The notes: generated by a model from the sequence alone, not told the origin. A stretch of 64,000 bases of DNA from Streptomyces glaucescens (GCF_000761215.1 NZ_CP009438.1:3985001-4049000); one strand, 5' to 3'; numbered from the stretch's first letter, positions 40,155 through 49,156 are shown. Made by a program: numbers and translations.

Positions 40155-42244
40155 AGCTCGAACCAGATGCTCTTGCCCTCGCCGCGCGGGTCGACGCCCC
40201 AGGCGTGCGCCAGCAGTTCGATCAGCATCAGACCGCGCCCGGAGGACGCCAGCTCGCCGGGCCGCCGCTTGTGCGGCAGGTCGTCGCCGGCGTCGGTGAC
40301 CTCGACCCGCATCCGCCGGTCGCCGCCCTCCCCGGTGACCTCGGCGACCAGCAGCGCGTCGGCGTCGGTGTGCACGAGGACGTTGGTCAGCATCTCGGAC
40401 AGCAGCAGCACCGCCGAGTCGACCTGGTCGGCCGACGCCCAGTCGTGGAGGAGTTCGCGCAGCAGCCGGCGGGCGGCGGCGACCTTCTCCGGCTCGGCCT
40501 GGGCGACGGTCAGCATGGTGCGCCGTACCGTCGGGCGGGCGGTGACCGGGCCGCCGCAGCCCTCGCCCGGCCGGCACAGCAGCAGGACGGCGATGTCGTC
40601 CTCCCGGCGGTCGGCGAGCGGGCCGGGGGTGTGGTGGGAGGAGGGGCCGTGCACCGCCTGGACCAGGGCGTCGGCCAGTTCCTCCAGGTCGCCGGTGTGC
40701 TGCTCCAGGGTGGCGCGGATGCGTTTCCAGCCGGTCTCCAGGTCGTGGCCGCCGGTCTCGATCAGCCCGTCGGTGCAGATCAGCATGGTCTCACCGGGTT
40801 CCAGGACGAGCCGGGTGGTGGGGTAGTCGGCGTCCGGGTCGATGCCGAGCGGCAGCCCGCCGGCGGTGGGCCGGGTGAGGACCGTGCCGTCGGCCATCCG
40901 GATCGCCGGGTCGGGGTGCCCGGCACGGGCGATCTCCAGCACCCCGGACAGCGGGTCCGCCTCGACGTAGAGGCAGGTCGCGAAGCGCAGCTCGCCGGGA
41001 TCGTCGGCCGCCGCGCACATGCCGTGCAGGAAGCGGGAGGCGCGGGAGAGGACCGCGTCGGGCCGGTGGCCCTCCGAGGCGTAGGCGCGCAGCGCTATCC
41101 GCAGCTGGCCCATCAGGCCGGCCGCGCGCACATCGTGCCCCTGCACGTCGCCGATGGTCAGCGCGAACCGGCCGGACGGCAGCGGGATCATGTCGTACCA
41201 GTCGCCGCCGACCTGGAGCCCGCCGCCGGTCGGCACATAGCGGGCGGCCAGCCTCATGCCGGGAATCTCGGGGCCCAGCGTGGGCAGCATGGAGCGCTGG
41301 AGGCCGTCGGTCAGCTCCCGCTGGGTCTCGGCGGCACCGGCCCGGGACAGGGCCTGGGCGAGCATCCGGGCCACGGTGGTCAGCACCGACCGCTCGTCGG
41401 GGGTGAACCGCACCGGGTAGGCGAACCCCGCCATCCAGGCGCCCATGGTGCGCCCGGCCACGGTCAGCGGCAGGAACGCCCACGACCGGCGGCCGAACTG
41501 CTCGGCGAGCGGCCAGGTGAGCGGGTAGCGCTCCTTGTACTGCTGGGGCGAGGACAGGTAGACCGCGCGGCCGGTGCGCACCACCTCCGCCGCCGGGTAG
41601 TCGGTGTCGAGGGACATGTCCGTGAAGCGGCTCTCGTCGCCCGGCTCGTGCCCGTGGTGGCCGATGATCGTCAGCCGGTCGCCCTGCACGCCGAAGACGG
41701 CCAGCCCGTCCGGCGAGAAGCCCGGCATGGCCAGTCCGGCGGCGACCCGCAGCACCTCCTCGGTGGACCGCGCCTCGGCCAGCGCCCGGCCCGCGTCCAG
41801 CAGGAACGCCTCCCGGGAGCGCCGCCAGTCGCCGGTGACCGCGTTGCGCCCCGCGGGGGTGCCCGGGGAGGGCTCGGTCACCTCCTGGAGGGTGCCGATC
41901 AGCTCGTAGGCCCGGCGCTCGGGGTCGAAGGACGGCCTCATCCGGCTGCGGGTCAGCCGGATGACCCGGCCGCGCTCGTCCATGATCCGTACCCGCACCT
42001 CGGCGAGGGTGCCCTCCGCGGTGGCCAGGCCGACGACGCTGACGATCTCGTTCCAGTCGACCGGGTGCAGCCGGGAGCGCACCTGGGCCTCCGTGAGGGT
42101 GACCGGTTCCGGGGGCAGCCCGAGCAGCCGAGCGGCCTCGGCGTCCACCGTGACCCTGCTCGTGTCCGTGTCCCACTGCCACAGGCCGGTCGCGAGGGCG
42201 GCGAGGACCTGTCCCACGGCGGGCAGCGGCTCAGCAGTGCGCAT
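40124..42244 (-). CDS. PAS-GAF-SpoIIE (PP2C) phosphatase with C-terminal anti-sigma-type HATPase
   Basis: A 706-residue signalling protein. PAS-like ~10-115 (WQWDTDTSRVTVDAEAARLLG), GAF ~150-315, SpoIIE/RsbU PP2C ~330-550 (QVGGDWYDMIPLPSGRFALTIGDVQG, METAL-type Asp residues in LICTDGLIE and REDDIAVL), HATPase ~575-700 (LLLSEMLTNVLVHT, GRGLMLIELLAHAWG). The phosphatase would act on a phosphorylated STAS anti-anti-sigma factor and the HATPase could rephosphorylate it, so both arms of a partner-switch are in one chain. No partner gene is adjacent. The start is the ATG at 42244. Confidence 0.9.
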   Translation of the reverse strand: MRTAEPLPAVGQVLAALATGLWQWDTDTSRVTVDAEAARLLGLPPEPVTLTEAQVRSRLHPVDWNEIVSVVGLATAEGTLAEVRVRIMDERGRVIRLTRSRMRPSFDPERRAYELIGTLQEVTEPSPGTPAGRNAVTGDWRRSREAFLLDAGRALAEARSTEEVLRVAAGLAMPGFSPDGLAVFGVQGDRLTIIGHHGHEPGDESRFTDMSLDTDYPAAEVVRTGRAVYLSSPQQYKERYPLTWPLAEQFGRRSWAFLPLTVAGRTMGAWMAGFAYPVRFTPDERSVLTTVARMLAQALSRAGAAETQRELTDGLQRSMLPTLGPEIPGMRLAARYVPTGGGLQVGGDWYDMIPLPSGRFALTIGDVQGHDVRAAGLMGQLRIALRAYASEGHRPDAVLSRASRFLHGMCAAADDPGELRFATCLYVEADPLSGVLEIARAGHPDPAIRMADGTVLTRPTAGGLPLGIDPDADYPTTRLVLEPGETMLICTDGLIETGGHDLETGWKRIRATLEQHTGDLEELADALVQAVHGPSSHHTPGPLADRREDDIAVLLLCRPGEGCGGPVTARPTVRRTMLTVAQAEPEKVAAARRLLRELLHDWASADQVDSAVLLLSEMLTNVLVHTDADALLVAEVTGEGGDRRMRVEVTDAGDDLPHKRRPGELASSGRGLMLIELLAHAWGVDPRGEGKSIWFELYESEGAEAA

Positions 42245-42394
42245 TGCCCCACTTTAGGAAAAGGTGTTCGGAACGTGCCACCGATGGACGGCGCCGGCAA
42301 TCGGGCCGGGCGATCCCGGCATGGCCGGTACCCTGGGAAAGTCCGGGCACCGGGCCCCGGAGATTCCCGATCCGCGAAGACTGGATGAACGACG

Positions 42395-44158
42395 ATGCAT
42401 CGGTACAGGTCCCACACCTGCGGCGAGCTCCGCGCCTCTGACGTCGGCACCGACGTCCGGCTGAGTGGCTGGCTGCACAATCGGCGCGACCTGGGCGGCA
42501 TCCTCTTCATCGACCTGCGCGACCACTACGGCATCACGCAGCTGGTCGCCCGTCCCGGCACCCCCGCCTACGAGGCGCTGGACAAGGTCTCCAAGGAGTC
42601 CACGGTCCGCGTCGACGGCAAGGTCGTCTCACGCGGCACCGAGAACGTGAACCCGGACCTGCCCACCGGTGAGGTCGAGGTCGAGGTCGGCGAGGTCGAG
42701 CTGCTCGGCGCCGCCGCCCCGCTGCCCTTCACGATCAACACCGAGGACGGCGTCAACGAGGAGCGCCGCCTGGAGCACCGCTTCCTCGACCTGCGGCGCG
42801 AGCGCATGCACCGCAACATCATGCTGCGCACGGCGGTCATCTCCGCCATCCGGCACAAGATGACCGCGCTGGGCTTCAACGAGATGGCGACGCCGATCCT
42901 GTCCGCGACCTCCCCCGAGGGCGCCCGCGACTTCGTCGTCCCCTCCCGCCTGCACCCGGGCAAGTTCTACGCCCTCCCGCAGGCGCCCCAGCAGTTCAAG
43001 CAGCTGCTGATGATCTCCGGCTTCGACCGCTACTTCCAGATCGCGCCCTGCTTCCGCGACGAGGACGCCCGCGCCGACCGCTCGCCGGGCGAGTTCTACC
43101 AGCTCGACGTCGAGATGAGCTTCGTCGAGCAGGAGGACGTCTTCCAGCCGATCGAGAAGCTCATGACCGAGCTGTTCACCGAGTTCGGCGGGGGCCGTGA
43201 GGTCACCTCCCCGTTCCCGCGGATCCCGTTCCGCGAGGCGATGCTGAAGTACGGCTCCGACAAGCCGGACCTGCGCGCCAAGCTGGAGCTGGTCGACATC
43301 ACGGACGTCTTCGAGGCGTCCGAGTTCAAGGCGTTCGCCGGCAAGCACGTGCGCGCGCTGCCGGTCCCGGCCGTCCAGGACCAGCCCCGGAAGTTCTTCG
43401 ACCAGCTCGGCGACTTCGCGGTGACGCTCGGCGCCAAGGGCCTGGCCTGGGTGCGCGTGGGCGAGGACGGCCAGCTCTCCGGCCCGATCGCCAAGTTCCT
43501 CACCGAGGAGAACGTCAAGGTCCTCACCGAGCGCCTCGGCCTGGAGGCCGGTCACGCCGTGTTCTTCGGCGCCGGCGAGTTCGACGAGGTCTCCAAGATC
43601 ATGGGCGCGGTGCGGGTCGAGGCCGCCAAGCGGGCCGGGCACTTCGAGGAGAACGTCTTCCGCTTCTGCTGGATCGTCGACTTCCCGATGTACGAGAAGG
43701 ACGAGGAGACCGGCGCGATCGACTTCTCGCACAACCCGTTCTCCATGCCGCAGGGCGGCCTGGAGGCCCTGGAGACCCAGGACCCGCTGGACATCCTCGG
43801 CTGGCAGTACGACATCGTCTGCAACGGTGTCGAGCTGTCCTCCGGCGCGATCCGCAACCACGACCCGGAGATCATGCTCAAGGCCTTCGAGATCGCGGGC
43901 TACGACCGGGACACCGTGGAGGAGAAGTTCGCGGGCATGCTCCGCGCCTTCCGCTTCGGCGCCCCGCCGCACGGCGGCATCGCCCCGGGCGTCGACCGCA
44001 TCGTCATGCTCCTCGCGGACGAGCCCAACATCCGCGAGACCATCGCCTTCCCGCTCAACGGCAACGCCCAGGACCTGATGATGGGCGCGCCGACCGAGCT
44101 GGAGGAGGCGCGGCTGAAGGAGCTGCACCTGTCGGTGCGCAAGCCGCAGCCCAAGTAG
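42395..44158 (+). CDS. aspS: Aspartyl-tRNA synthetase
   Basis: A 587-residue class IIb synthetase of the bacterial long type. It has the N-terminal OB-fold anticodon-binding domain ([21 protein letters not shown]) and motif 2 ([23 protein letters not shown] split across the loop). The bacterial GAD insertion spans ~300-420 ([22 protein letters not shown]), and motif 3 is [12 protein letters not shown]. It charges tRNA-Asp, and possibly also tRNA-Asn in a non-discriminating organism; the sequence alone does not settle this. The ATG at 42395 begins [12 protein letters not shown], the standard start. A strong terminator follows. Confidence 0.96.
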   Translation: MHRYRSHTCGELRASDVGTDVRLSGWLHNRRDLGGILFIDLRDHYGITQLVARPGTPAYEALDKVSKESTVRVDGKVVSRGTENVNPDLPTGEVEVEVGEVELLGAAAPLPFTINTEDGVNEERRLEHRFLDLRRERMHRNIMLRTAVISAIRHKMTALGFNEMATPILSATSPEGARDFVVPSRLHPGKFYALPQAPQQFKQLLMISGFDRYFQIAPCFRDEDARADRSPGEFYQLDVEMSFVEQEDVFQPIEKLMTELFTEFGGGREVTSPFPRIPFREAMLKYGSDKPDLRAKLELVDITDVFEASEFKAFAGKHVRALPVPAVQDQPRKFFDQLGDFAVTLGAKGLAWVRVGEDGQLSGPIAKFLTEENVKVLTERLGLEAGHAVFFGAGEFDEVSKIMGAVRVEAAKRAGHFEENVFRFCWIVDFPMYEKDEETGAIDFSHNPFSMPQGGLEALETQDPLDILGWQYDIVCNGVELSSGAIRNHDPEIMLKAFEIAGYDRDTVEEKFAGMLRAFRFGAPPHGGIAPGVDRIVMLLADEPNIRETIAFPLNGNAQDLMMGAPTELEEARLKELHLSVRKPQPK

Positions 44159-44168
44159 TCCGTCCGAC

Positions 44169-44206
44169 GGAAGGGCCCGGAACCGAGCGAGGTTCCGGGC
44201 CCTTCC
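44169..44206. terminator. Terminator after aspS
   Basis: GGAAGGGCCCGGAACC-GAGCGA-GGTTCCGGGCCCTTCC, a perfect 16-base stem, eight bases after the aspS stop. It also faces the stop of the convergent FG-GAP gene 1. Confidence 0.95.
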
Positions 44207-44234
44207 GTGTGTGCGGCGGTGCCGCCGGTCCGTG

Positions 44235-45653
44235 TCAGAGGAGCCTGAGCAGGCCCTTGCCGCCCAGCCAGCCGTCGGTTTGTGCCATGCCGAGTGTTTC
44301 CAGGGTGAAGACGCGGCTGCCGGTGCCGGTCGGGCGGGAGGTGCCGCCGGGCAGTGTGAAGACTGCGCCGTTGCCGTTGTTCTCGCCGGCCGCGCCGATG
44401 ATGAGTTCCGGCCTGCCGTCGCGGTTCAGGTCGCCGGCGGAGAGCGTGGTGCCGAAGAAGTCGCCGGTCTCGTTGCTGCTGGGGATGGCGGTGGTGTCCT
44501 GGTGGTAGGAGTAGCCGCCGGTGCCGAGGGCGCCCGAGCGGCGGCCGGGGATCACGGTGACGGTGCCGGTGCGTTCCGCCGTGCCGACGGCCTCGTACGG
44601 TGCGCCGATCACGATCTCGGCGGCGCCGTCCCGGTTGAGGTCGGCCACGGTGAGGGCGGCGCCGAAGGTGTCGCCCTTCTCGCCGGTGCCGGGGACGCCC
44701 GTGGTTTCCTGGGTGATCACTTCGGGGATCTGCGTGTGGGTGATGCCGTTCTTCGAGCCGCGGTAGACGAGCACGCGTCCGCCGGTCTCGCCGTCGATGC
44801 CCGGTGTCACGGGTTCCAGGGGGTCGCCGACCACGAGGTCGGCGTAGCCGTCGCCGTTGACGTCTCCGGTGGCGGCGATCAGCCCGTTGCCGTTCTTCAG
44901 CGGCCCGGTCCACGTCGCGGTGCCGCCGTGGTTGACCATGATCGGGCTGCCGCTCAGCTCGGGCCGGAGCGCGCCGAAAGCCACCTGGTCGGGGCTGCCG
45001 CTGCGGTTGAAGTCACCGAGCGCAACCGAGCCGACGGCGTTGTCGGTCCGGGTTTGGACCTGTGAACCGACGGAACCGCCGCTGGTGAACGGGCCCTTGA
45101 AGACGGTCGTCCACCGGGCGCCGCCGATGAGGATCTTGGTCTTCGAGCCCGACCCCATGCTGAGCGCGGCCACGTCGAGGCCGTTGTCGTCCTCGTACGA
45201 CGACGACAGCGGCAGCCTGGTGCCCTTCGCCAGACCGTTCCTGCTTCCCCAGATCACGGTGACCTGCCGCTCCGCGATGCTGTCCGGTGAGCCGACGACC
45301 AGGTCGGCGTATCCGTCACGGTTCAGGTCGGCCGTCGCCGTGGTGGTGCCGAACCGGTCCCGCTCGAACGGGTGCCCGGGGATACTGGGCGTCGCCTCCG
45401 TGATCGTCTGCCGCCGGCTCTTCGCCGAGACGCCGTTCGCCGAGCCGTACAGCACGACGACGGCCCCCGCCTGCGGGGCGTTGCCGTACTCCTCGACAGC
45501 GGCCCCCGGCACCGGCAGCACCAGGTCGCGGTAGCCGTCGCCGTTGAAGTCCCCCGGTACCGCTCCGTGCACGGCGGCGGCCGGCGCGGCGGGCAGCAGC
45601 GTTCCCGCGATCACCGCGGCGGCCGCGACCACTGCCGCACTCCCTCTGCGCAT
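44235..45653 (-). CDS. Secreted FG-GAP (integrin-alpha-type beta-propeller) protein 1
   Basis: A 472-residue exported protein. The signal peptide spans ~1-28 (basic MRRG, then AAVVAAAAVIAGTLLPAAPAAA). About six to seven FG-GAP blades follow, each with a calcium loop of the type DFNGDGYRDL, DLNRDGYADL, DVNGDGYADL or DLNRDGAAEI. Blades of this kind build a beta-propeller for ligand or surface binding. The start ATG at 45653 follows GGAAGGGGAC, which is paired in a leader hairpin. The last ~265 residues are almost identical to those of gene 3 (47186), while the first ~200 differ. Last of three tandem paralogues. Confidence 0.9.
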   Translation of the reverse strand: MRRGSAAVVAAAAVIAGTLLPAAPAAAVHGAVPGDFNGDGYRDLVLPVPGAAVEEYGNAPQAGAVVVLYGSANGVSAKSRRQTITEATPSIPGHPFERDRFGTTTATADLNRDGYADLVVGSPDSIAERQVTVIWGSRNGLAKGTRLPLSSSYEDDNGLDVAALSMGSGSKTKILIGGARWTTVFKGPFTSGGSVGSQVQTRTDNAVGSVALGDFNRSGSPDQVAFGALRPELSGSPIMVNHGGTATWTGPLKNGNGLIAATGDVNGDGYADLVVGDPLEPVTPGIDGETGGRVLVYRGSKNGITHTQIPEVITQETTGVPGTGEKGDTFGAALTVADLNRDGAAEIVIGAPYEAVGTAERTGTVTVIPGRRSGALGTGGYSYHQDTTAIPSSNETGDFFGTTLSAGDLNRDGRPELIIGAAGENNGNGAVFTLPGGTSRPTGTGSRVFTLETLGMAQTDGWLGGKGLLRLL

Positions 45654-45720
45654 GTAAGTCCCCTTCCTCGACACACGGTCGAAGAAGGGGACCTCTCAGC
45701 ACCGCGCAGGGTTGTAGCCC
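45654..45720 (-). promoter_or_regulatory. Leader element of FG-GAP gene 1: SD-masking hairpin
   Basis: On the coding strand TACAACC (45716-45710) is followed after 17 bases by GTCCCCTT (45692-45685), a loop with inner stem TCGAC/GTCGA, and AAGGGGAC (45665-45658), the Shine-Dalgarno site. The 8-base outer stem is perfect and would hide the ribosome site. Confidence 0.75.
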
Positions 45721-45725
45721 TCGGG

Positions 45726-47135
45726 TCAGATGATCCAGAACAGTCCGAAGCCGCCCAGCCAGCCCTCGTACCACTGGGGCATGCCCAGCGAGTCCAGAGT
45801 GAAGGCGCGGCTGCCGGTCCCGGTGGGCCGCTTGCTGCCGCCGGGCATCATGAACACCGCGCCGTTGTAGTGGTTCTCGCAGGCCGCGCCGATGAACAGC
45901 TCCGGCCTGCCGTCCCGGTTCACGTCCCCGGCCGACACGGTCGCACCGAAGCAGTCCCGGGTCTCGTTCACGCTGGGCACGCCGGGGGTGTCCTGGTGGA
46001 AGGTGTACCCGCCCGCGCCGAGCGGGCCCGAGCGGCGGCCGGGTATCACGGTGACCATGCCCGTACGCCGCACCTCGCCGACCGCCTCGTAGGGCGCGCC
46101 GACGACGAGGTCCGCGAGGCCGTCCCGGTTCAGGTCGGCGACCGCGAGGCCCGCGCCGAAGGTGTCGCCCTTCTCGCCCGTGCCGGGCACGCCCGCGGTG
46201 TCCTGGCTGATCACCTCGGGCTGCGCGTCCGGCGTGATGCCGTGCGCGGAGCCGCGCCAGATCAGCACCCGGCCGCCCAGTTCGCCGTCGACGCCCGGGG
46301 TCCAGGGCGTCAGCGGGTCGCCCACCACCAGGTCGGTGTAGCCGTCGCCGTTGACGTCACCGGTCGCGGCGATGAAGCCGTTGCCCTTCTCCAGCACCGT
46401 CCCGGTGGGGGCACCGGTCTGGTTCAGCCGGATGTCGCTGCCGGTGACGTCGGTCCGGCGGGCGCCGAAGTCCACCTGGTCGGGCGTGCCGTCCCGGTCG
46501 AAGTCGCCCAGGGCCACCGATCCGACCAGGCCGTACTCGTGCGGGGTCTGCACCGCCGAGCCGTAGCTGCCGGAGCTGCTGAAGGGACCCCTGAAGACGA
46601 CGGTCCCGAGGTCCGAGCCGACCATCACCTGGGTCTTCGCGCCGGGTCCGGTGCTGAGCGCCGCCACGTCCGTGCCGTAGGACTCGGTGTAGGACGGCGC
46701 GGCCAGCAGGGTGCCCTTGCGCAGGCCGTCCTTGCTGCCCCACATCACCGTGACGGTCCCCGCGCGGGAGCCGCCCCAGGGGGCGCTGATCACCAGGTCG
46801 GCGTAGCCGTCGCGGTTGAGGTCGGCGGTGGCGGTGGAGGTGCCGAAGCCGCGCGAGTTGTCGACCGGCGCCGGGACGCCGGGCGAGTTCTGGCTGATGA
46901 CCTGGCGCCGGCTCCCCGACACCCCGGACGAGGAGCCGTACAGCACGACGACGGCGCCCGCCCGGTGCTTGTCACCGAGGTCCGCGCCGGGTATCGGCAG
47001 TACCGCGTCGCGGTAGCCGTCCCCGTTGAAGTCGCCGGGTGCCGCCGCGTGGACGGCCGTGGCGGGGGCGGCCGGTGCCAGCAGCCCCGCGATCAGTCCG
47101 GCGGCCACCAGGGCGGCCGCCTTCCATCTGCCCAT
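45726..47135 (-). CDS. Secreted FG-GAP (integrin-alpha-type beta-propeller) protein 2
   Basis: A 469-residue exported protein with the same architecture as its neighbours. The signal peptide is MGRWKAAALVAAGLIAGLLA to PATA, followed by calcium-loop blades DFNGDGYRDA, DLNRDGYADL, DFDRDGTPDQ, DVNGDGYTDL, DLNRDGLADL and DVNRDGRPEL. It is the most divergent of the three throughout its length (for example unique Cys residues in RDCFGATVS and AACENHYNG that could form a disulfide). It starts 50 bases after the gene 3 stop. Secreted propeller proteins of this kind are abundant in Streptomyces and poorly characterised. Confidence 0.9.
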   Translation of the reverse strand: MGRWKAAALVAAGLIAGLLAPAAPATAVHAAAPGDFNGDGYRDAVLPIPGADLGDKHRAGAVVVLYGSSSGVSGSRRQVISQNSPGVPAPVDNSRGFGTSTATADLNRDGYADLVISAPWGGSRAGTVTVMWGSKDGLRKGTLLAAPSYTESYGTDVAALSTGPGAKTQVMVGSDLGTVVFRGPFSSSGSYGSAVQTPHEYGLVGSVALGDFDRDGTPDQVDFGARRTDVTGSDIRLNQTGAPTGTVLEKGNGFIAATGDVNGDGYTDLVVGDPLTPWTPGVDGELGGRVLIWRGSAHGITPDAQPEVISQDTAGVPGTGEKGDTFGAGLAVADLNRDGLADLVVGAPYEAVGEVRRTGMVTVIPGRRSGPLGAGGYTFHQDTPGVPSVNETRDCFGATVSAGDVNRDGRPELFIGAACENHYNGAVFMMPGGSKRPTGTGSRAFTLDSLGMPQWYEGWLGGFGLFWII

Positions 47136-47198
47136 GTCTGTCCCCTTTCCCCACGCACTGTTGGAGAAGGGGACATGTCACGGCCTCAGTTGGTTGTA
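47136..47198 (-). promoter_or_regulatory. Leader element of FG-GAP gene 2: SD-masking hairpin
   Basis: TACAACC (47198-47192) lies in the last codons of gene 3. GTCCCCTT (47174-47167) follows after exactly 17 bases, and pairs with AAGGGGAC (47147-47140), the ribosome site. The inner stem differs from that of gene 1 (CCA/TGG instead of TCGAC/GTCGA), which suggests pairing rather than sequence is kept. Confidence 0.75.
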
Positions 47199-48616
47199 CC
47201 GTCACCGGCGTCGAGGAGCCTGAGCAGGCCCTTGCCGCCCAGCCAGCCGTCGGTCTGGGCCATGCCGAGTGTTTCCAGGGTGAAGACGCGGCTGCCGGTG
47301 CCGGTCGGGCGGGAGGTGCCGCCGGGCAGTGTGAAGACTGCGCCGTTGCCGTTGTTCTCGCCGGCCGCGCCGATGATGAGTTCCGGCCTGCCGTCGCGGT
47401 TCAGGTCGCCGGCGGAGAGCGTGGTGCCGAAGAAGTCGCCGGTCTCGTTGCTGCTGGGGATGGCGGTGGTGTCCTGGTGGTAGGAGTAGCCGCCGGTGCC
47501 GAGGGCGCCCGAGCGCCGGCCGGGGATCACGGTGACGGTGCCGGTGCGCTCGGTCGTGCCGACGGCCTCGTACGGCGCGCCGATCACGATCTCGGCGGCG
47601 CCGTCCCGGTTGAGGTCGGCCACGGTGAGGGCGGCGCCGAAGGTGTCGCCCTTCTCGCCGGTGCCGGGGACGCCCGTGGTTTCCTGGGTGATCACTTCGG
47701 GGATCTGCGTGTGGGTGATGCCGTTCTTCGAGCCGCGGTAGACGAGCACGCGGCCTCCGGTCTCGCCGTCGATGCCCGGTGTCACGGGTTCGAGCGGGTC
47801 GCCGACCACGAGGTCGGTGTAGCCGTCGCCGTTGACGTCTCCGGTGGCGGCGATCAGTCCGTTGCCGTTCTTCAGCGGCCCGGTCCACGTCGCGGTGCCG
47901 CCGTGGTTGACCATGATCGGGCTGCCGCTCAGCTCGGGCCGGAGCGCTCCGAAGGCCACCTGGTCGGGGCTGCCGCTGCGGTTGAAGTCACCGAGCGCCA
48001 CCGAGCCGACGGAGCCGTCGGTCCGGGTCTCGACGCTCGATCCGAACGAGCCGTCCTTGGCGAACGGGCCCTTGTAGACGGTCGTCCACACGTCGGCGCC
48101 GACCAGGATCTTGGTCCTGGAGCCGGCTCCCAGGCCGGCCGCGGCCAGGTCGAGGCCGTAGTCGCCCTGGTGCAGGTTCTGCGGCAGCCGGGTGCCCTTG
48201 GTCAGGCCGTCCCTGCTTCCCCAGAGGACCGTGACCTGCTCGTGCGCTTCGCTGTGCGGGGAGCCTACGACCAGGTCGGCGTATCCGTCGCGGTTCAGGT
48301 CGGCCGTCGCCGTGGTGGTGCCGAACCGGTCCCAGGCGTCCAGGCGCCCGGGAACGCCGGGCGAGTCCTCGGTGATGGTCTGTCGCCGGCTGACCGAGGA
48401 GACACCCCGGGACGAGCCGTACACCACGACGACGGCACCCGCCCATTGGGCGCCCTGGAGGCTCGCACCCGGCACCGGCAGCACCAGGTCCCGGTACCCG
48501 TCGCCGTTGAAGTCCCCCGGTACCGCCCCGTGCACGGCGGCGGCCGGCATGGCCGGCACCATCGTCCCCGCGATCACCGCGGCGGCCACGACCGCGGCCG
48601 CGCTCCCTCTGCGCAT
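47186..48616 (-). CDS. Secreted FG-GAP (integrin-alpha-type beta-propeller) protein 3
   Basis: A 476-residue exported protein, first of the three in transcription order. The signal peptide runs MRRGSAAAVVAAAVIAG to MPAAA; the blades have the loops DFNGDGYRDL, DLNRDGYADL, DFNRSGSPDQ, DVNGDGYTDL, DLNRDGAAEI and DLNRDGRPEL. It carries eight extra C-terminal residues (DAGDGTTN) that coincide with the TACAACC element of gene 2's leader. Near-identity with gene 1 begins around VGSVALGDFN and continues to GKGLLRLL, including most silent positions. The ATG at 48616 follows GAAGGGGGAC. Confidence 0.9.
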   Translation of the reverse strand: MRRGSAAAVVAAAVIAGTMVPAMPAAAVHGAVPGDFNGDGYRDLVLPVPGASLQGAQWAGAVVVVYGSSRGVSSVSRRQTITEDSPGVPGRLDAWDRFGTTTATADLNRDGYADLVVGSPHSEAHEQVTVLWGSRDGLTKGTRLPQNLHQGDYGLDLAAAGLGAGSRTKILVGADVWTTVYKGPFAKDGSFGSSVETRTDGSVGSVALGDFNRSGSPDQVAFGALRPELSGSPIMVNHGGTATWTGPLKNGNGLIAATGDVNGDGYTDLVVGDPLEPVTPGIDGETGGRVLVYRGSKNGITHTQIPEVITQETTGVPGTGEKGDTFGAALTVADLNRDGAAEIVIGAPYEAVGTTERTGTVTVIPGRRSGALGTGGYSYHQDTTAIPSSNETGDFFGTTLSAGDLNRDGRPELIIGAAGENNGNGAVFTLPGGTSRPTGTGSRVFTLETLGMAQTDGWLGGKGLLRLLDAGDGTTN

Positions 48617-48680
48617 GGGTGTCCCCCTTCGTCGACGCATGATCGAGAAAGGGGACCACTCAGCGTCCCGGAGGGTTGTA
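48617..48680 (-). promoter_or_regulatory. Leader element of FG-GAP gene 3: SD-masking hairpin
   Basis: TACAACC (48680-48674) is followed after 17 bases by GTCCCC (48656-48651), which pairs with GGGGAC (48626-48621) next to the ribosome site; an inner TCGA/TCGA stem is present and one arm has a single-base bulge. It has the same layout as the other two leaders. Confidence 0.72.
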
Positions 48681-48699
48681 CGGGCTCACAGCGCGCCGC

Positions 48700-49065
48700 T
48701 CAGCGGGCGACGAACTGGGTGAGGATCGCCTGGACCTCGTAGATGTCGACGCCCTTGGTGAAGGTCTTGGTGATCGGCATCTGGCTGCCGGAGAGCCAGA
48801 TCTTCAGCTCGGCGTCGAGGTCGAAGGTGCCGGCGGTCTCCACCGCGAAGTGGGTGATGCTGCGGTAGGGGATCGAGTGGTACTCGGTCTTCTTGCCGGT
48901 GATGCCCTGCTTGTCGACCAGGATCAGCCGGCGGTCGGTGAACAGGATGGTGTCGCGGATCAGCAGGTAGGCGGCGTGCACCTGCTCGCCGTGGCCCAGC
49001 AGCCGGGCGTAGTCCTGGGACGCCTGCGCCGGGTCGATGGCGTGCGCGTTGCCGAAAAGAGCCAT
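48700..49065 (-). CDS. Bacterial PH-domain protein (YvbH-like)
   Basis: A 121-residue protein covering a single bacterial pleckstrin-homology domain (LLGHGEQVHAAYLLIRDTILFTDRRLILVDKQ, YHSIPYRSITHFAVETAGTFDLDAELKIWL), ending in a helix VDIYEVQAILTQFV. The fold is known from structural genomics in the Bacteroides/Bacillus family; the ligand is unknown. There is no signal or membrane segment. GTGGGGGG lies before the ATG. It lies directly upstream of the FG-GAP genes but is separated from gene 3 by that gene's own leader. Confidence 0.87.
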   Translation of the reverse strand: MALFGNAHAIDPAQASQDYARLLGHGEQVHAAYLLIRDTILFTDRRLILVDKQGITGKKTEYHSIPYRSITHFAVETAGTFDLDAELKIWLSGSQMPITKTFTKGVDIYEVQAILTQFVAR

Positions 49066-49156
49066 GAAAGTGGACCCCCCACTCGGATGTCACACGAAGG
49101 GCTTCATGTGATCTTGGCCAGATATACCTGGTGAGTGAGGGGTCCGAGAAGGGCTG

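Noticed and set aside
39008-42388. An 1126-residue plus-strand open frame opposite the PAS-GAF phosphatase
   Set aside because: It runs through the AI-2E gene in another frame and antisense to the phosphatase; no motif, Arg/Gly-rich composition.
44161-44210. T-box or riboswitch near aspS
   Set aside because: The structure follows the stop codon and is a simple perfect stem, that is, a terminator; the 5' side of aspS shows no specifier-type structure.
45372-47483. A 700-residue plus-strand frame opposite the FG-GAP genes
   Set aside because: The repetitive GC-rich propeller codons keep the complement open; the minus-strand proteins have signal peptides, calcium loops and ribosome sites.
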